Below are positions 37,775 to 47,971 of a stretch of DNA of 64,000 nucleotides, in pieces; the stretch's first letter is position 1, and each line of letters begins with the position of its first letter. The DNA is taken from contig NC_012993.1 in the NCBI RefSeq assembly GCF_000026365.1, forward strand, positions 372,001-436,000, read 5' to 3'. Source of the DNA: Zygosaccharomyces rouxii. Lineage: Eukaryota; Ascomycota; Saccharomycetes; Saccharomycetales; Saccharomycetaceae. A model generated the notes under the pieces. The model had not been told where the DNA came from. It did no database searches and worked only from the letters and a program-made list of their open reading frames with translations. The translations under genes were made by a program, and so were the position numbers.

Positions 37775-39319
37775 ATGAAGAGGAGCAACCAGCAGGAACA
37801 GGATCAAGATTTCAGAAATGTAAAGGTTCGAGCCGATTTAGATAGCAAATTGTACAAGAATTATTCAGGCTATAAACCATTAGAGCAAGAGACCGCTGTT
37901 GTCGATACAATTAATTTACCAAGGACAGATAAAGAAATACAAAACTTTTTCAATCAATATGTTACCGCTAGGAAGCCATGTAAAATTTTGGGGGTTTCAC
38001 CTCAAAATTTCCCCCGAGATGAATTGAAACCTGATAAGGTTGTTAATTACTTGCCATCGGATGAAATATTAACGGTGGAAACCAAGAAGGATGGTGGGTT
38101 CGGTAGTGGTGCTAAAAGGGTCAAAATGACTTTTGGTCAATTCATGTCCAAATTAAATCAAGAGGGTGAACACAGTTTGTACTTAACGACTCAGTATTAT
38201 GAGGATGATCCAAATGCGGTCGATTCACAAACTGAAACTGATGAAGAAGAGAAGGATCAAATTTTATCCGATGGCGAAGATTCGGTGACTTTTCAGGACA
38301 TGCATGATGATTTTGATCAATTGGAAGGGGCACAAGAAGAGGAAGATGTTGAGGATTATGAAGAATACGAAATGAGGTTGAGAGAGCTGTACCAACCGCC
38401 TATGACAAATTTGGTCAAAACATTACCAGAGACTCCAGAATTCTTAAAATATTTGATTCCTCAGCAGATAAATATTTGGATCGGTGCAGCTTCAACGATT
38501 TACAACGATGATTCGGATAACAGTTGGCTATCAAAATTTAACCCAAATGAAGAAAAATTAGGGTTAGGTAGAAACGTACCGGGAGGTGGATCCTCATCGG
38601 GTCTTCATCATGATCATGCTGACAATTTGTACATCCCAGTGTCAGGTCGTAAACGGTTCACTCTATTTGCACCAAGTGATGCAGCGAAAATGTATACCGT
38701 TGGTAATATTCGTGAGATTTATGCTTCAGGGGTAATCGATTACGTTCCTGATTCGAAAGCACCAACTTGGAGACAGTTACGAGACGACGGTGCGATCTTA
38801 GCACATGTTTACAATTACTTGCTTGAGAATCCTGATGATCATAAACTAAATGATCAGGAAATAGCAGAATTTAGAAAGTTCATTGAATCTGATGAAATGC
38901 AAGCAGAGAAAGAACCGCCTTCGGGACTCGATCCGCCCTCATTTTCTGAGATACCGCCAAGCGTTGTTCATACCGATAAGATTAAGAATAAAAAAATTCG
39001 AGATCAAATTCTAAAAATTAGCAGTGAGAAATGGCCCTTATTCCAATCTGCTAATAGATTAACAGTTGAACTAGAACCCGGTGAAATGCTTTACTTACCA
39101 ACAGGTTGGTTTCACGAAGTTACCTCATTTGGGGATTCATCCAAGAGTAATGATGTTCACGTTGCTGTAAACTACTGGTTTGTACCACCAACGGGGCATC
39201 AAATTGATGCAGTATACGATCACAAGGATGGCTACTGGCCGAAGGATTACGAATTGACCAAGAAAGCCCTTGATTGGGCTCGTACCGAGGATGATGATGA
39301 TGATGATGAGGAAGAATGA
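37775..39319 (+). CDS. JmjC/cupin-type Fe(II) 2-oxoglutarate oxygenase
   Basis: The gene encodes 514 aa. The core (about residues 225-490) has a JmjC/cupin_8 signature: LHHDHADNLYIPVSGRKRFT gives the HxD pair (H278 or H279 with D280/H281), and LPTGWFHEVTS gives the distal His447; VAVNYWFVPP follows, as in FIH/JMJD7-like enzymes. Residues 150-200 are acidic and the C-terminus ends in an Asp/Glu run. By family it would hydroxylate or demethylate a protein, using Fe(II), O2 and 2-oxoglutarate; the substrate is unknown. I recall no S. cerevisiae counterpart between CLN3 and GDS1, and it does not resemble Rph1, Gis1, Jhd1, Jhd2 or Ecm5 in domain layout. The ATG at 37775 is the first in frame. Confidence 0.85.
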   Translation: MKRSNQQEQDQDFRNVKVRADLDSKLYKNYSGYKPLEQETAVVDTINLPRTDKEIQNFFNQYVTARKPCKILGVSPQNFPRDELKPDKVVNYLPSDEILTVETKKDGGFGSGAKRVKMTFGQFMSKLNQEGEHSLYLTTQYYEDDPNAVDSQTETDEEEKDQILSDGEDSVTFQDMHDDFDQLEGAQEEEDVEDYEEYEMRLRELYQPPMTNLVKTLPETPEFLKYLIPQQINIWIGAASTIYNDDSDNSWLSKFNPNEEKLGLGRNVPGGGSSSGLHHDHADNLYIPVSGRKRFTLFAPSDAAKMYTVGNIREIYASGVIDYVPDSKAPTWRQLRDDGAILAHVYNYLLENPDDHKLNDQEIAEFRKFIESDEMQAEKEPPSGLDPPSFSEIPPSVVHTDKIKNKKIRDQILKISSEKWPLFQSANRLTVELEPGEMLYLPTGWFHEVTSFGDSSKSNDVHVAVNYWFVPPTGHQIDAVYDHKDGYWPKDYELTKKALDWARTEDDDDDDEEE

Positions 39320-40144
39320 GTTTAACCTAGGGCTCAAACCCAAAATTAGGGCTAAGAAAATGTGTTTTGACTATCTTGGGATGTCTGGGTGGCGATACCT
39401 GGCAGAACTGCCCGCGGGAGTGTAAGATAAGTAAACGGAGAGACAACGAGGTGTTTCTCCTAATGACATATAGCTGATCCACATACATATCAGTATCCCA
39501 ATCTGATACCTATAATCCAATACCTTTCTCCTGTCGAGCTGTAATAACCACCCATACCCACCACGTGACCATCTCGTACGAAAGTACAGACGCAAACAGA
39601 CCAACCGACGCAACTTTTTCTTTTTTTTTTTTTTTATTTTTTTTTTTTTCCAAGATTTCCAAGATTTTTCAATTTTTTTTTTTTCAAAGATTTCCCCGCG
39701 TTCCAAAGTATTTTCCGCTTTAATTCTCGATCCACTTTTTAGTCAACAGTTAATTTCAATTTCAGTTTCAATTCTCTTCGTGGTTTTCTCTTGGATTTTC
39801 TAGTTGGATCTTACGATTTTTTTGCCTTTTGTCATTACTATTCTTTATTTTATTTCATTTCGAGTATTCATTTACATTTTATGTTTACTTTTTGAGATTC
39901 TATTGTTATTATTTTTTTTTCCGTCAAGAGCGTCAGTGTCGCCAGACATCATCGGTACAGGCGGCGACAGGAGGACTGTCTGATAATACCTGAGAATTCT
40001 ATTAATTCCAGCTGTAATTAAGGATAGCTGCTATTACGCTATTTTTTTCATTTACTTTGTTGGAGGTTTTAGCTAACTTTTCCAACCTTCCATAATAAGC
40101 CGCCAAGTTTTCTTTAATATTTTTAGGAAACAAAGCTTATAAAG
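39320..40144. promoter_or_regulatory. GDS1 upstream region with poly(dT) tract and ARS-consensus match
   Basis: About 825 bp. A T-rich stretch fills 39615-39684. TTTTATGTTTA at 39877-39887 is an exact match to the 11-bp ARS consensus WTTTAYRTTTW, but a single match is common in AT-rich DNA. A CACGTG E-box lies at 39562-39567. No ORF with family resemblance. Confidence 0.45.
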
Positions 40145-41425
40145 ATGGCTTTAACTAATCCAAGACCACTACCAATGCATGCATTGGAGAGTGAAATCCT
40201 TCACAATAACGCTTCTCCCGTTTTCCAAGCGAGTTCACTTGTTTTTAGTCCAAAGCCAGATGGCTTATCACATTCTGAACCAATGGGTGTTATACCCGGT
40301 ACGCCCAATAGTGACGACAATTCTTCCAACGATGGCGGTACAATGAGAAGTGGCACACCAAAGAAGGAATCAAGTCCGCTAGAATTATCAAAAGTGATTC
40401 CTGTGACTGGTGAAAGGCCAATGCCAAAAGACAGAGCTAGTCCGCTAGATGACGATGTTCTATATGCCGTATTCGTCATTCTTTGGGAAAAGGATTCAAC
40501 CTTGCAGGGAATGACAGTTAAACAGTTATCTGATCATTTATTGGAGAAACATCCCGATATGAACAATCTATCAACAAAATTGTCGAATTTAATCTCTGCA
40601 AAACTAAACGCTTATGTGAAAAAATTAGAGAAGGGCGAAAAGACTCTTGTCTATGCTTTGTCAAGAGAATGGTCAAATTCATCACCAAGGAGAATGGTCT
40701 ACGTTTACAGAGGTATATTATCGCCGGATTATAAAAAACATGCACAAGCTGCTGCTCCAGTCAATGTGAAGAGACCCGATTCAACAAAAAATGAAGATAT
40801 CGAGTCTTCAAAATTTGAAACCTCTTTAGAAAATGGTTCAGAAAATTTAGATTCTTCCATCACTGTCAATAATAACAACAACAACAAGAGAATGCATAGT
40901 AGCAATGCATTTACACTAAATTCTGAATTTAACGTTCCATATCTTACATCACCGGTTTCTGTTGTCCTAACACCAAACGCTACTGGTATTGAAAAGAAAG
41001 AGACACTAACGGTACCAAATGATTCACAAAAGAGATCTCACGATGAAGAGGATGATATAGATGAGGAACAAATGGTTAAAAGACCAAACATAGGACCTCA
41101 AATGATCCCACATAACAGTGGTAGAGAAAATAATACTTACGTGACAGCAGCGGCAGCTGCTCCACGTATTTCGAAATTATTCACAAAAAATGGGTTTAAA
41201 ACTACCACTTCAAATGCAACTGGAATAATGACAGCTATTCACAAGGTTATCTATACACAAAATCCAATTGAAAGTAGAAGATTTTCCAAAGTGAAAAATA
41301 ATCAAGATAATCTTTTACCAGCTACATGGTTGAAAACCGTTAGAGATGGTTTTTTAACAAATGATATTGAATCACCGGAATCAATTTCGTTTGAAGATTT
41401 AGAAGGAATTTTAAATCAAGCATAA
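40145..41425 (+). CDS. GDS1: Gds1 homolog, winged-helix nuclear protein
   Basis: The gene encodes 426 aa (522 in S. cerevisiae). Gds1 is a poorly understood protein linked genetically to growth on glycerol. The only strongly structured part is about residues 95-200, a helix-rich winged-helix-like block: LDDDVLYAVFVILWEKD, GMTVKQLSDHLLEKHPDM and RRMVYVYRGILSPDY. The rest is low complexity, rich in Ser, Asn and Pro, with a basic KRxxN segment. The short C-terminal ESPESISFEDLEGILNQA is conserved-looking. The ATG at 40145 is the first in frame. Identification is by domain and position between CLN3/JmjC and CIR2. Confidence 0.9.
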   Translation: MALTNPRPLPMHALESEILHNNASPVFQASSLVFSPKPDGLSHSEPMGVIPGTPNSDDNSSNDGGTMRSGTPKKESSPLELSKVIPVTGERPMPKDRASPLDDDVLYAVFVILWEKDSTLQGMTVKQLSDHLLEKHPDMNNLSTKLSNLISAKLNAYVKKLEKGEKTLVYALSREWSNSSPRRMVYVYRGILSPDYKKHAQAAAPVNVKRPDSTKNEDIESSKFETSLENGSENLDSSITVNNNNNNKRMHSSNAFTLNSEFNVPYLTSPVSVVLTPNATGIEKKETLTVPNDSQKRSHDEEDDIDEEQMVKRPNIGPQMIPHNSGRENNTYVTAAAAAPRISKLFTKNGFKTTTSNATGIMTAIHKVIYTQNPIESRRFSKVKNNQDNLLPATWLKTVRDGFLTNDIESPESISFEDLEGILNQA

Positions 41426-41778
41426 GATGAAGACTTTAAAATTTTTTTTTTTTTTTTTTTTAATTCAATTGGGTTTAACAGGGTTTTTTTATTATAACAA
41501 TCGTTCAAAAAGAAAGATTTTAGCTTCAATATTATATTTCAGTAAATATAGCAAATCTCATCATCATTGACTCTTGTGTAATTTCTCATGCGTGAAGCCA
41601 CCACCTGACTCTTCTGCATAATATCGGTGGAAAGGTCATCAATTTTTGATCAAGGTTAATAACGCTGACGCCATTGATGACCTACCCATACAAAAAAAAA
41701 AAAAAAAAATAAAACAGTATAAAGAACATAAAGATACCATTTTAACTCTGCCGTACTGCTACATCTACCGAAGCAAGC
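41426..41778. other. GDS1-CIR2 spacer
   Basis: This 353-bp spacer contains a T run (41442-41461) just after the GDS1 stop and an A run near 41692-41709. It serves as the CIR2 promoter. I see no gene in it. Confidence 0.5.
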
Positions 41779-43722
41779 ATGTTGAGATTCGCTAGAGGCT
41801 CTTTGCGACAGACAGTGAAAACTGGTGCTAATGTTCTTTGTAAAAGAAGAACCGCTGGGTTAACTCCCAGGTTAATGAATCAACGGTATTCCATGATGTT
41901 ATTGACAAATCGTGGATTCCACCACTCTTGTCAGTTATGCAAATCCGTGGAATTACCTTTCCAAGACTTATCTCCGGAGGAACAAGCAGTTTTAACTGAA
42001 GAAAGGGCCGTTGATAAAGTAGATGTGTGTATTGTTGGTGGTGGTCCTTCTGGTTTGGCCACAGCTATCAAACTGAAACAACTGGATACGGATGAGAGAT
42101 TAAGAGTTGTGGTGTTGGAAAAAAGTGGTGATATTGGTTCTCACATTGTTTCTGGTGTTATAATGGACCCAAGAGCGTTAAGAGAATTATTTCCTGAAAG
42201 TGAATACTACGATGCAAATGGCCAAGGCATCCCACTACCGCCAGATTTAGTGACTAAAGTTGTTAGTGAAGATTTGAAGTATTTTATGGGTAATCTATCC
42301 TTTCCCGTACCTGCACCACCCCAAATGCAAAATAAGAATAAAAACTATGTGGGTTCTTTGAGCCAAGTTGCCGCCTACTTAGCTGAAAGAGCAGAAGAAC
42401 TAGGTGTCGAAATTTATCCCGGTATTGCAGTTTCCGATGTCATCTACAGTGAAGATGGCCAGTCCGTTGTTGGTGTAGCGACAAAGGATATGGGTATTTC
42501 AAAATCTGGTAAACCAAAGGAAAGTTTCGAAAAGGGTATGGAATTCCATGCAAGACAGACCGTTTTTGCAGAAGGATGTCATGGATCATTATCAAAACAA
42601 GTTATCAAGAAATTTGATCTACGTAAGGGCAGACAGAATCAATCCTATGGTCTCGGTATTAAAGAAGTTTGGGAAGTCAAACCGGAAAATTTCAAAAAGG
42701 GTTTCATTTCACATACAATGGGATACCCATTGTCTAATGATGTCTACGGTGGTGGATTCCAATACCATTTTGGTGACAATTTGGTCACCGTGGGGTTGGT
42801 CGTTGGTTTAGACTATAAGAATCCATATATTTCACCTTACCAGGAATTCCAAAAATTGAAACAACATCCATACTACAAAAACGTTTTACTTGGTGGTAGA
42901 TGTATATCCTATGCTGCTCGTGCCTTGAATGAAGGTGGGTTACAAGCAGTACCTAAGTTGCATTTCCCAGGTGGTGTTCTAGTTGGTGCATCTGCAGGAT
43001 TTATGAACGTTCCAAAGATCAAAGGTACTCATACTGCAATGAAATCTGGTATGCTAGCGGCAGAAAAAATGTACGAAGCAATTTCGCCGCTGCCCTCTTT
43101 AGAAGAATTGGAAGAGGCAGAAAATGAACAGCTGTTGGAAAAACCAATCGATTTAGAATCTTACGAAAATGCTTTCAAAAACTCATGGATTTATGAAGAA
43201 TTGTACTCTGTGCGTAATATAAGACCATCTTTCAATACCAGTTTGGGCGGCTATGGTGGTATGATGTATTCCGGTTTAGATTCATTCATTCTCAAAGGTC
43301 GTACCCCATGGACCTTTGGATTCCACGAATCGGATGCATCTGTTACAGAAAGTGCAGATAAACATAAACCAATTCAATATCCAAAGCCTGACGGTGAGGT
43401 CACTTTTGACATTTTAACGTCTGTATCTAGAACCGGTACTTATCACGATGAAGACGAAAAATGCCATTTAAGAGTTCCTGATCAAGATTTACAAAAGCAT
43501 GCTGAAGCTGCTTACCCCAAATACAAGGGAATTGAAAATAGATTCTGTCCAGCTGGTGTTTACGAATACGTCGAAGATGAAAATTCACCACTGGGAGTTA
43601 AATTCCAAATCAATTCTCAAAACTGCATTCACTGTAAAACCTGTGACATCAAAGTTCCAACCCAAGACATTAATTGGGTTGTTCCTGAAGGTGGCGACGG
43701 TCCTAAATATTCCCTAACTTGA
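41779..43722 (+). CDS. CIR2: Electron-transfer flavoprotein-ubiquinone oxidoreductase
   Basis: The gene encodes 647 aa (631 in S. cerevisiae Cir2/YOR356W). ETF-QO passes electrons from electron-transfer flavoprotein to ubiquinone at the mitochondrial inner membrane. The basic, Arg-rich N-terminus (MLRFARGSLRQTVKTGANVL) fits a presequence. The FAD dinucleotide fold VDVCIVGGGPSGLATAIKL is near residue 80. The C-terminal 4Fe-4S ligands are visible (CPAGVYEY, then CIHCKTCDIK). Further conserved blocks include SGVIMDPRAL and GASAGFMNVPKIKGTHTAM. The ATG at 41779 is the first in frame. Confidence 0.98.
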   Translation: MLRFARGSLRQTVKTGANVLCKRRTAGLTPRLMNQRYSMMLLTNRGFHHSCQLCKSVELPFQDLSPEEQAVLTEERAVDKVDVCIVGGGPSGLATAIKLKQLDTDERLRVVVLEKSGDIGSHIVSGVIMDPRALRELFPESEYYDANGQGIPLPPDLVTKVVSEDLKYFMGNLSFPVPAPPQMQNKNKNYVGSLSQVAAYLAERAEELGVEIYPGIAVSDVIYSEDGQSVVGVATKDMGISKSGKPKESFEKGMEFHARQTVFAEGCHGSLSKQVIKKFDLRKGRQNQSYGLGIKEVWEVKPENFKKGFISHTMGYPLSNDVYGGGFQYHFGDNLVTVGLVVGLDYKNPYISPYQEFQKLKQHPYYKNVLLGGRCISYAARALNEGGLQAVPKLHFPGGVLVGASAGFMNVPKIKGTHTAMKSGMLAAEKMYEAISPLPSLEELEEAENEQLLEKPIDLESYENAFKNSWIYEELYSVRNIRPSFNTSLGGYGGMMYSGLDSFILKGRTPWTFGFHESDASVTESADKHKPIQYPKPDGEVTFDILTSVSRTGTYHDEDEKCHLRVPDQDLQKHAEAAYPKYKGIENRFCPAGVYEYVEDENSPLGVKFQINSQNCIHCKTCDIKVPTQDINWVVPEGGDGPKYSLT

Positions 43723-44098
43723 AAAGGATGACAAATTTCATCAAGTCATCCAATCATACTAATGATTAACCCTCTGCACTATTTATTTATTTATGTATTT
43801 ATTAATTTGCTTATTAAATCTCTCACCAGCAAGCATCCTTTTTGTCAACTGTTTTTATAATTATATGTTTTATATCGATATATGCCTATTTACTGATATT
43901 CGGGATTTTGAAACCAGAAACTGTAATAGAAAGCCAACCATGCAAAACTTTATCTAATTCCATATCTCATTTTATTCTGGTGCTTAATTTTTTTTTTTTT
44001 TTTTATCATCATCATTATTATTACTTCTTAAATCTCTACTTTTAATTATGAAATAACCTCCAAATAAAAAAGTTCACATGAATCAGAATTTTATAAGC
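43723..44098. other. CIR2-CDC24 convergent spacer
   Basis: This 376-bp AT-rich convergent 3' region has a poly(T) tract near 43988-44004. No gene is visible. Confidence 0.5.
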
Positions 44099-46429
44099 TC
44101 AAGTGTAAGCCCAAACATTCAAAATACGTTCTTCACTCTCTCTTAACATATCCTTGGCCACAGTCCAATCTTCTTCAGATTCTAACATCACATAATCACC
44201 ATCTTCATCTTGGTATTTTACTTTGCTTACTACGCCTGAGTGACTTAATTTCCTCCTTATTATTCCCATCACATCTTCTATACTAGAGGATAAATCCACT
44301 AAAATGGTGTAAAAATCAGATTTGTAAGATATTCTCACCAATAGAGATGTCTTTGGTATCGAGTTTTTATAATTTTCAGAAATTGCACGGTATTCATTTT
44401 CATAAGATGTTGGGTGATGCTTAGGTAAAACCTCTGATACGTGTTTATGATGCGATGACGCCAGCGAAGTCATGCTGTTATGAGTAGTTCTATAATGTGC
44501 CGGTGACGAAAAGTTGGACACTTCACCACTATTGGAAGTCCTAAATGACTCACTTCTAATATTTCTAACGAGAGTTTGTAGACAGGATGACCAATTTTCT
44601 CTTGTTTCCTCATTTTTGAATTTTAGGATGAAGTTTCCTTGTTCTTTAATTGATTCCCATGTGATGGCTAATGAATGAGCACTTTGTGGAGTTATTTGAG
44701 TTAAGTTAGCAATCATGATACGTCCTCTTAAATCCAATTTAGGTTCAGGTCCACCTGCATTCGAACCGGAATTGGATCCATTCAGAGAACCAGTAAGGTT
44801 TAAGGTTAATGACGAACCTGAATTCGTTTGTTTTTTCTTTAATGATAATGAAGTGCTTTTCTTTGGAACAACTTCTGAGAATAAAATGATTATTTTTTCA
44901 AACAGATAAACTTCAAATTCCCTTTCAGGCTCTGAAGAGTTACTTGTTGAAATGAAAACCTTATCGAAATATAATAATTCACCAAACTTAGCAATTCTAT
45001 AACCCTTCCAATTGAGCACACGGCTGTATAATTTTTTTACAACTTCATGATTCTCTGTTCGCCTTTGATTTTCATTTATACTTCTAGCAATTCCCTTTGA
45101 AATTTCTAAAGCCAATTCTAATTCTTTTGAACTCGCTATATCTTGGCAAGCTTGTAAAAGTTCCTTCAAAAGTAGAGGGTACCGACAGAGTCTCTGCACT
45201 GGTTTGTAAAGAAATGACTGTAACTCCAATTTATTTCTAATGATAAGATCAGTTTTAGGCATTTTTTCTAAATGCTGTGATAGAAAATCTATTGCAGCAT
45301 TCTGACCTATGGACCATGGTTCATAAAGTTTAAAGAAATACTTGGAATGTAGAAATAGAGCACCAATACGTTGTTTTGGGGAATCCACTAATGAATTTAT
45401 TTCCAATGCAACCAAAAATCTTCTTTGAAAATCTATGGCATCACTTAAATTGGGAAAAAGCATGTATAACTCTTCGGAGGTAATTAAGTTACTGTTTAAC
45501 AACTGCTGTCTGTAAAGATCTAAAATTTCCAAATCATGGACATATTTACGTTCGGTAGTCACAAACTCCTTTATAACTTTATAATGTTCCGTAGTATTGC
45601 GTTGTTGTGACAAATAATGTAATTCTCTCTTCAAACCTTCCTGTACAGATTGGAATGATGGGAAGATCTCAGGTGCAGAATTCAGCAGAGTGTCCACTAC
45701 ATCCAAAACTTTAAGCAAATGACTAGTTGAATTAGAAAAAACGTCCGAAATGGTAAACAATTCCTCATCTGTAAAGGCAAAATGCTGTTTACAACCCAAA
45801 ATAAAATCATAAATCGATTTTTTACAAATTTTTAGGTCGTCACTACTCACCACTGGCAATTTAAACTGCGGTTTAACTGCATTAAAAATAATACACAATG
45901 GCGAACCTTGTTGAAATAATTGTGATATTTGCGTTACTGGATCACAATCCATCGATATCGGCAAAATCCCCATGCTGAATGTAATTAATGTATCCTCCAT
46001 ATTGGTATTATTAATATTATTAATATTATGATTATTATTACTCTGTCCACCTGCATAAGTAATTCCATCTAATGACATTTCCTCCTTGAAACTTGAATTG
46101 GAAATCGAGGAAGCTCGCTGTGCAATACTATGAGAATCTCTACCACTAAACGTTGAGCCAATACTTTGATGTCCAATGGCCTTTTGTTGTTGACGTTTCT
46201 GTGAAAGGAGCAGAGCCTGTCTTTCGCTCAAAACTTCACTAGAAGCATATGCTAAGTTTAAATATGGTTGCATCTGAGGCAATTGTTCTAATCTTCTTCT
46301 CATATTTGCACAGACGTAGTAAAGTGAGTCCTGCTCCGTGACCGCCGTGTTCATAACATTTTGTATCGAAGGTGACCTCGTCCTCTGCAGCGGAAGTGAT
46401 GTCGAGGACATATGCGCTTGTGTAACCAT
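44099..46429 (-). CDS. CDC24: Cdc42 guanine nucleotide exchange factor Cdc24
   Basis: The gene encodes 776 aa (854 in S. cerevisiae). Cdc24 activates Cdc42 for bud emergence and mating polarity. Domains in order: a calponin-homology-like region (about 105-235, SMGILPISMDCDPVTQISQL), a DH domain (about 285-455, with VKIIKEF-like VIKEFVTTERKYVHDLEILD and CRYPLLLKELLQ), a PH domain (about 475-640, GELLYFDKVFIS) and a C-terminal PB1 domain that binds Bem1 (YQDEDGDYVMLESEEDWTVA). Shorter than S. cerevisiae mainly because Ser/Asn-rich linkers in the PH and pre-PB1 regions are smaller. The ATG at 46429 is the first in frame. Confidence 0.98.
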   Translation of the reverse strand: MVTQAHMSSTSLPLQRTRSPSIQNVMNTAVTEQDSLYYVCANMRRRLEQLPQMQPYLNLAYASSEVLSERQALLLSQKRQQQKAIGHQSIGSTFSGRDSHSIAQRASSISNSSFKEEMSLDGITYAGGQSNNNHNINNINNTNMEDTLITFSMGILPISMDCDPVTQISQLFQQGSPLCIIFNAVKPQFKLPVVSSDDLKICKKSIYDFILGCKQHFAFTDEELFTISDVFSNSTSHLLKVLDVVDTLLNSAPEIFPSFQSVQEGLKRELHYLSQQRNTTEHYKVIKEFVTTERKYVHDLEILDLYRQQLLNSNLITSEELYMLFPNLSDAIDFQRRFLVALEINSLVDSPKQRIGALFLHSKYFFKLYEPWSIGQNAAIDFLSQHLEKMPKTDLIIRNKLELQSFLYKPVQRLCRYPLLLKELLQACQDIASSKELELALEISKGIARSINENQRRTENHEVVKKLYSRVLNWKGYRIAKFGELLYFDKVFISTSNSSEPEREFEVYLFEKIIILFSEVVPKKSTSLSLKKKQTNSGSSLTLNLTGSLNGSNSGSNAGGPEPKLDLRGRIMIANLTQITPQSAHSLAITWESIKEQGNFILKFKNEETRENWSSCLQTLVRNIRSESFRTSNSGEVSNFSSPAHYRTTHNSMTSLASSHHKHVSEVLPKHHPTSYENEYRAISENYKNSIPKTSLLVRISYKSDFYTILVDLSSSIEDVMGIIRRKLSHSGVVSKVKYQDEDGDYVMLESEEDWTVAKDMLRESEERILNVWAYT

Positions 46430-46756
46430 CTGCTTACGATATAATTCGGTTTCTTATTATTCTTTTCGCACGCTTTTTTCTTTTCACTCCTGTATTGTTT
46501 CGCTCTTCGAATCTTTGAAGAGCTGTAACCAATGGTATCCTTAAAGAACCGAATCCAAATAAAATGTATTCAATCCAATTCTAAATCTTAAGCCTTTAAG
46601 ATTTAATTTTACCTACTACTATTTCACTATTAATGTTCTTTACACCTTTAAGCTTTATCCTTTTCGCTATTTCGGAAAGAAAAAAAAAATGGAAGAATTA
46701 CTTAGTCGTACACAGTGACACACCAGTTCTATTGGCGGCCAAAAAGTTTCCAAATA
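46430..46756. other. CDC24-ERV46 spacer
   Basis: This 327-bp spacer is the CDC24 promoter and the ERV46 3' flank. A TTTCGGAAAG followed by an A run (46670-46690) superficially resembles a centromere element but lacks the flanking AT-rich block. No gene is visible. Confidence 0.5.
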
Positions 46757-47971
46757 TCATACAGATTTTTTACCCCAGATGGATTTTTGAGCCTTGTAGG
46801 TGATTTTATCTAGCACTGTACCGACTGCTAGAACACCACCGATACTTGTAATACAGTTCAAAATGAAACCTGACCAAGTTTGAGCGTGTTGTTCACGGTT
46901 AATAACTTTTAATGGTGACATTTCGAAATATACAAAAAGTCCCGGAAATCCACCCTTTGTGTGTAGAGTAGTTGGATGGTCTTGATCTGCACCACCATGC
47001 AATGGTCTATCATGGAGGGTGGCACTGAATTGAGCGGTTTCCACAACCATTTTATCCATATATTCGTAACGAGTTGGAACAATCTTTGTAAAATACGAGA
47101 ATTGATGCATGTGTGTATCACGGTCAGGGAATGCTTGGCGGCCATCTAATGGAGCAGTAGCCACACTAGCACCCCTACCACGAGCATTGGAGGTAACGGG
47201 TTTACCAAAGCTCAAATGGTTAATAATATGGTTAAAATTTAGGTTGTGGGTCTTTTCATAGAGTGAAAGATCGTGGAAATGTCCTTTTGGATTTTGGAAC
47301 GCTACACCGGGAGCAAAATGTAACGTACCTTGAATACGGTTTAATAGTGCGCTACCTTGCACGCGACATCCTTCATTCAATTGCTCGTTTACACGATCCA
47401 CGTAACCTTCTCTTTCACACTGCTCAATGTTCTTACCATCGAAAAAGGCCCAATTGGCTTCCAAATAGGCTCTGCGAACATCGTTACACGTCTGACAACA
47501 CACACGTTCCTCCTTTGGTACTTCGTTGTTTCTACTCTGGTCTTTAGCACCGTAACATGCCCCACAATAATTCTCATCCTTGGGGTCATAACTTTCATCA
47601 CTTACCTTTAAAGATGAGGATCCAAGTGATTGTCCATTTTGATCCAGTCTTGTCTTTGTGAATCCAGATTCTAATAGATCTAACTGGATTTCACCAGCGC
47701 TGTCCATTATATCTAAACTTAACATATCACAGGGCATCGATGGGAAAGTAATATCTGCTTCGAGTTCTAACTTCAATTGACGGTCCTTATCAACGACTAA
47801 TTCGGGTCTATTAACCACTTGATTAAAATTTAACCATTCACTAATCAATAGGAAAATGGTTACCAAACAACATAGCAAGGCAATTATACCACCTGTACGT
47901 GTACGAATACGAACATCCTCCTCCGTTTTAGAGAAGGCGTCAAACGTCCTAAGAGTCGACCTCTTGAACAT
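46757..47971 (-). CDS. ERV46: COPII vesicle protein Erv46
   Basis: The gene encodes 404 aa (415 in S. cerevisiae). Erv46 works with Erv41 as an ER-Golgi cargo receptor that retrieves ER residents. A transmembrane segment follows the short cytosolic N-terminus (about residues 25-45), then a large Cys-rich lumenal domain (NYCGACYGAKDQ, VCCQTCNDV, GYVDRVNEQLNEGCRVQG), then a second membrane segment (about 365-390, FILNCITSIGGVLAVGTV). The C-terminus KKSV is a KKxx COPI retrieval signal. The frame is open from a GTG six codons upstream, but ATG at 47971 (MFKRSTLRTFDAFSKTEEDV) fits the family. Confidence 0.98.
   Translation of the reverse strand: MFKRSTLRTFDAFSKTEEDVRIRTRTGGIIALLCCLVTIFLLISEWLNFNQVVNRPELVVDKDRQLKLELEADITFPSMPCDMLSLDIMDSAGEIQLDLLESGFTKTRLDQNGQSLGSSSLKVSDESYDPKDENYCGACYGAKDQSRNNEVPKEERVCCQTCNDVRRAYLEANWAFFDGKNIEQCEREGYVDRVNEQLNEGCRVQGSALLNRIQGTLHFAPGVAFQNPKGHFHDLSLYEKTHNLNFNHIINHLSFGKPVTSNARGRGASVATAPLDGRQAFPDRDTHMHQFSYFTKIVPTRYEYMDKMVVETAQFSATLHDRPLHGGADQDHPTTLHTKGGFPGLFVYFEMSPLKVINREQHAQTWSGFILNCITSIGGVLAVGTVLDKITYKAQKSIWGKKSV

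Noticed and set aside
46670..46690. On the reverse strand, T run followed by CTTTCCGAAA, like centromere element CDEIII.
   Set aside because: Two conserved G positions of CDEIII are missing, and the coding region of ERV46 starts too close for an AT-rich CDEII and CDEI.
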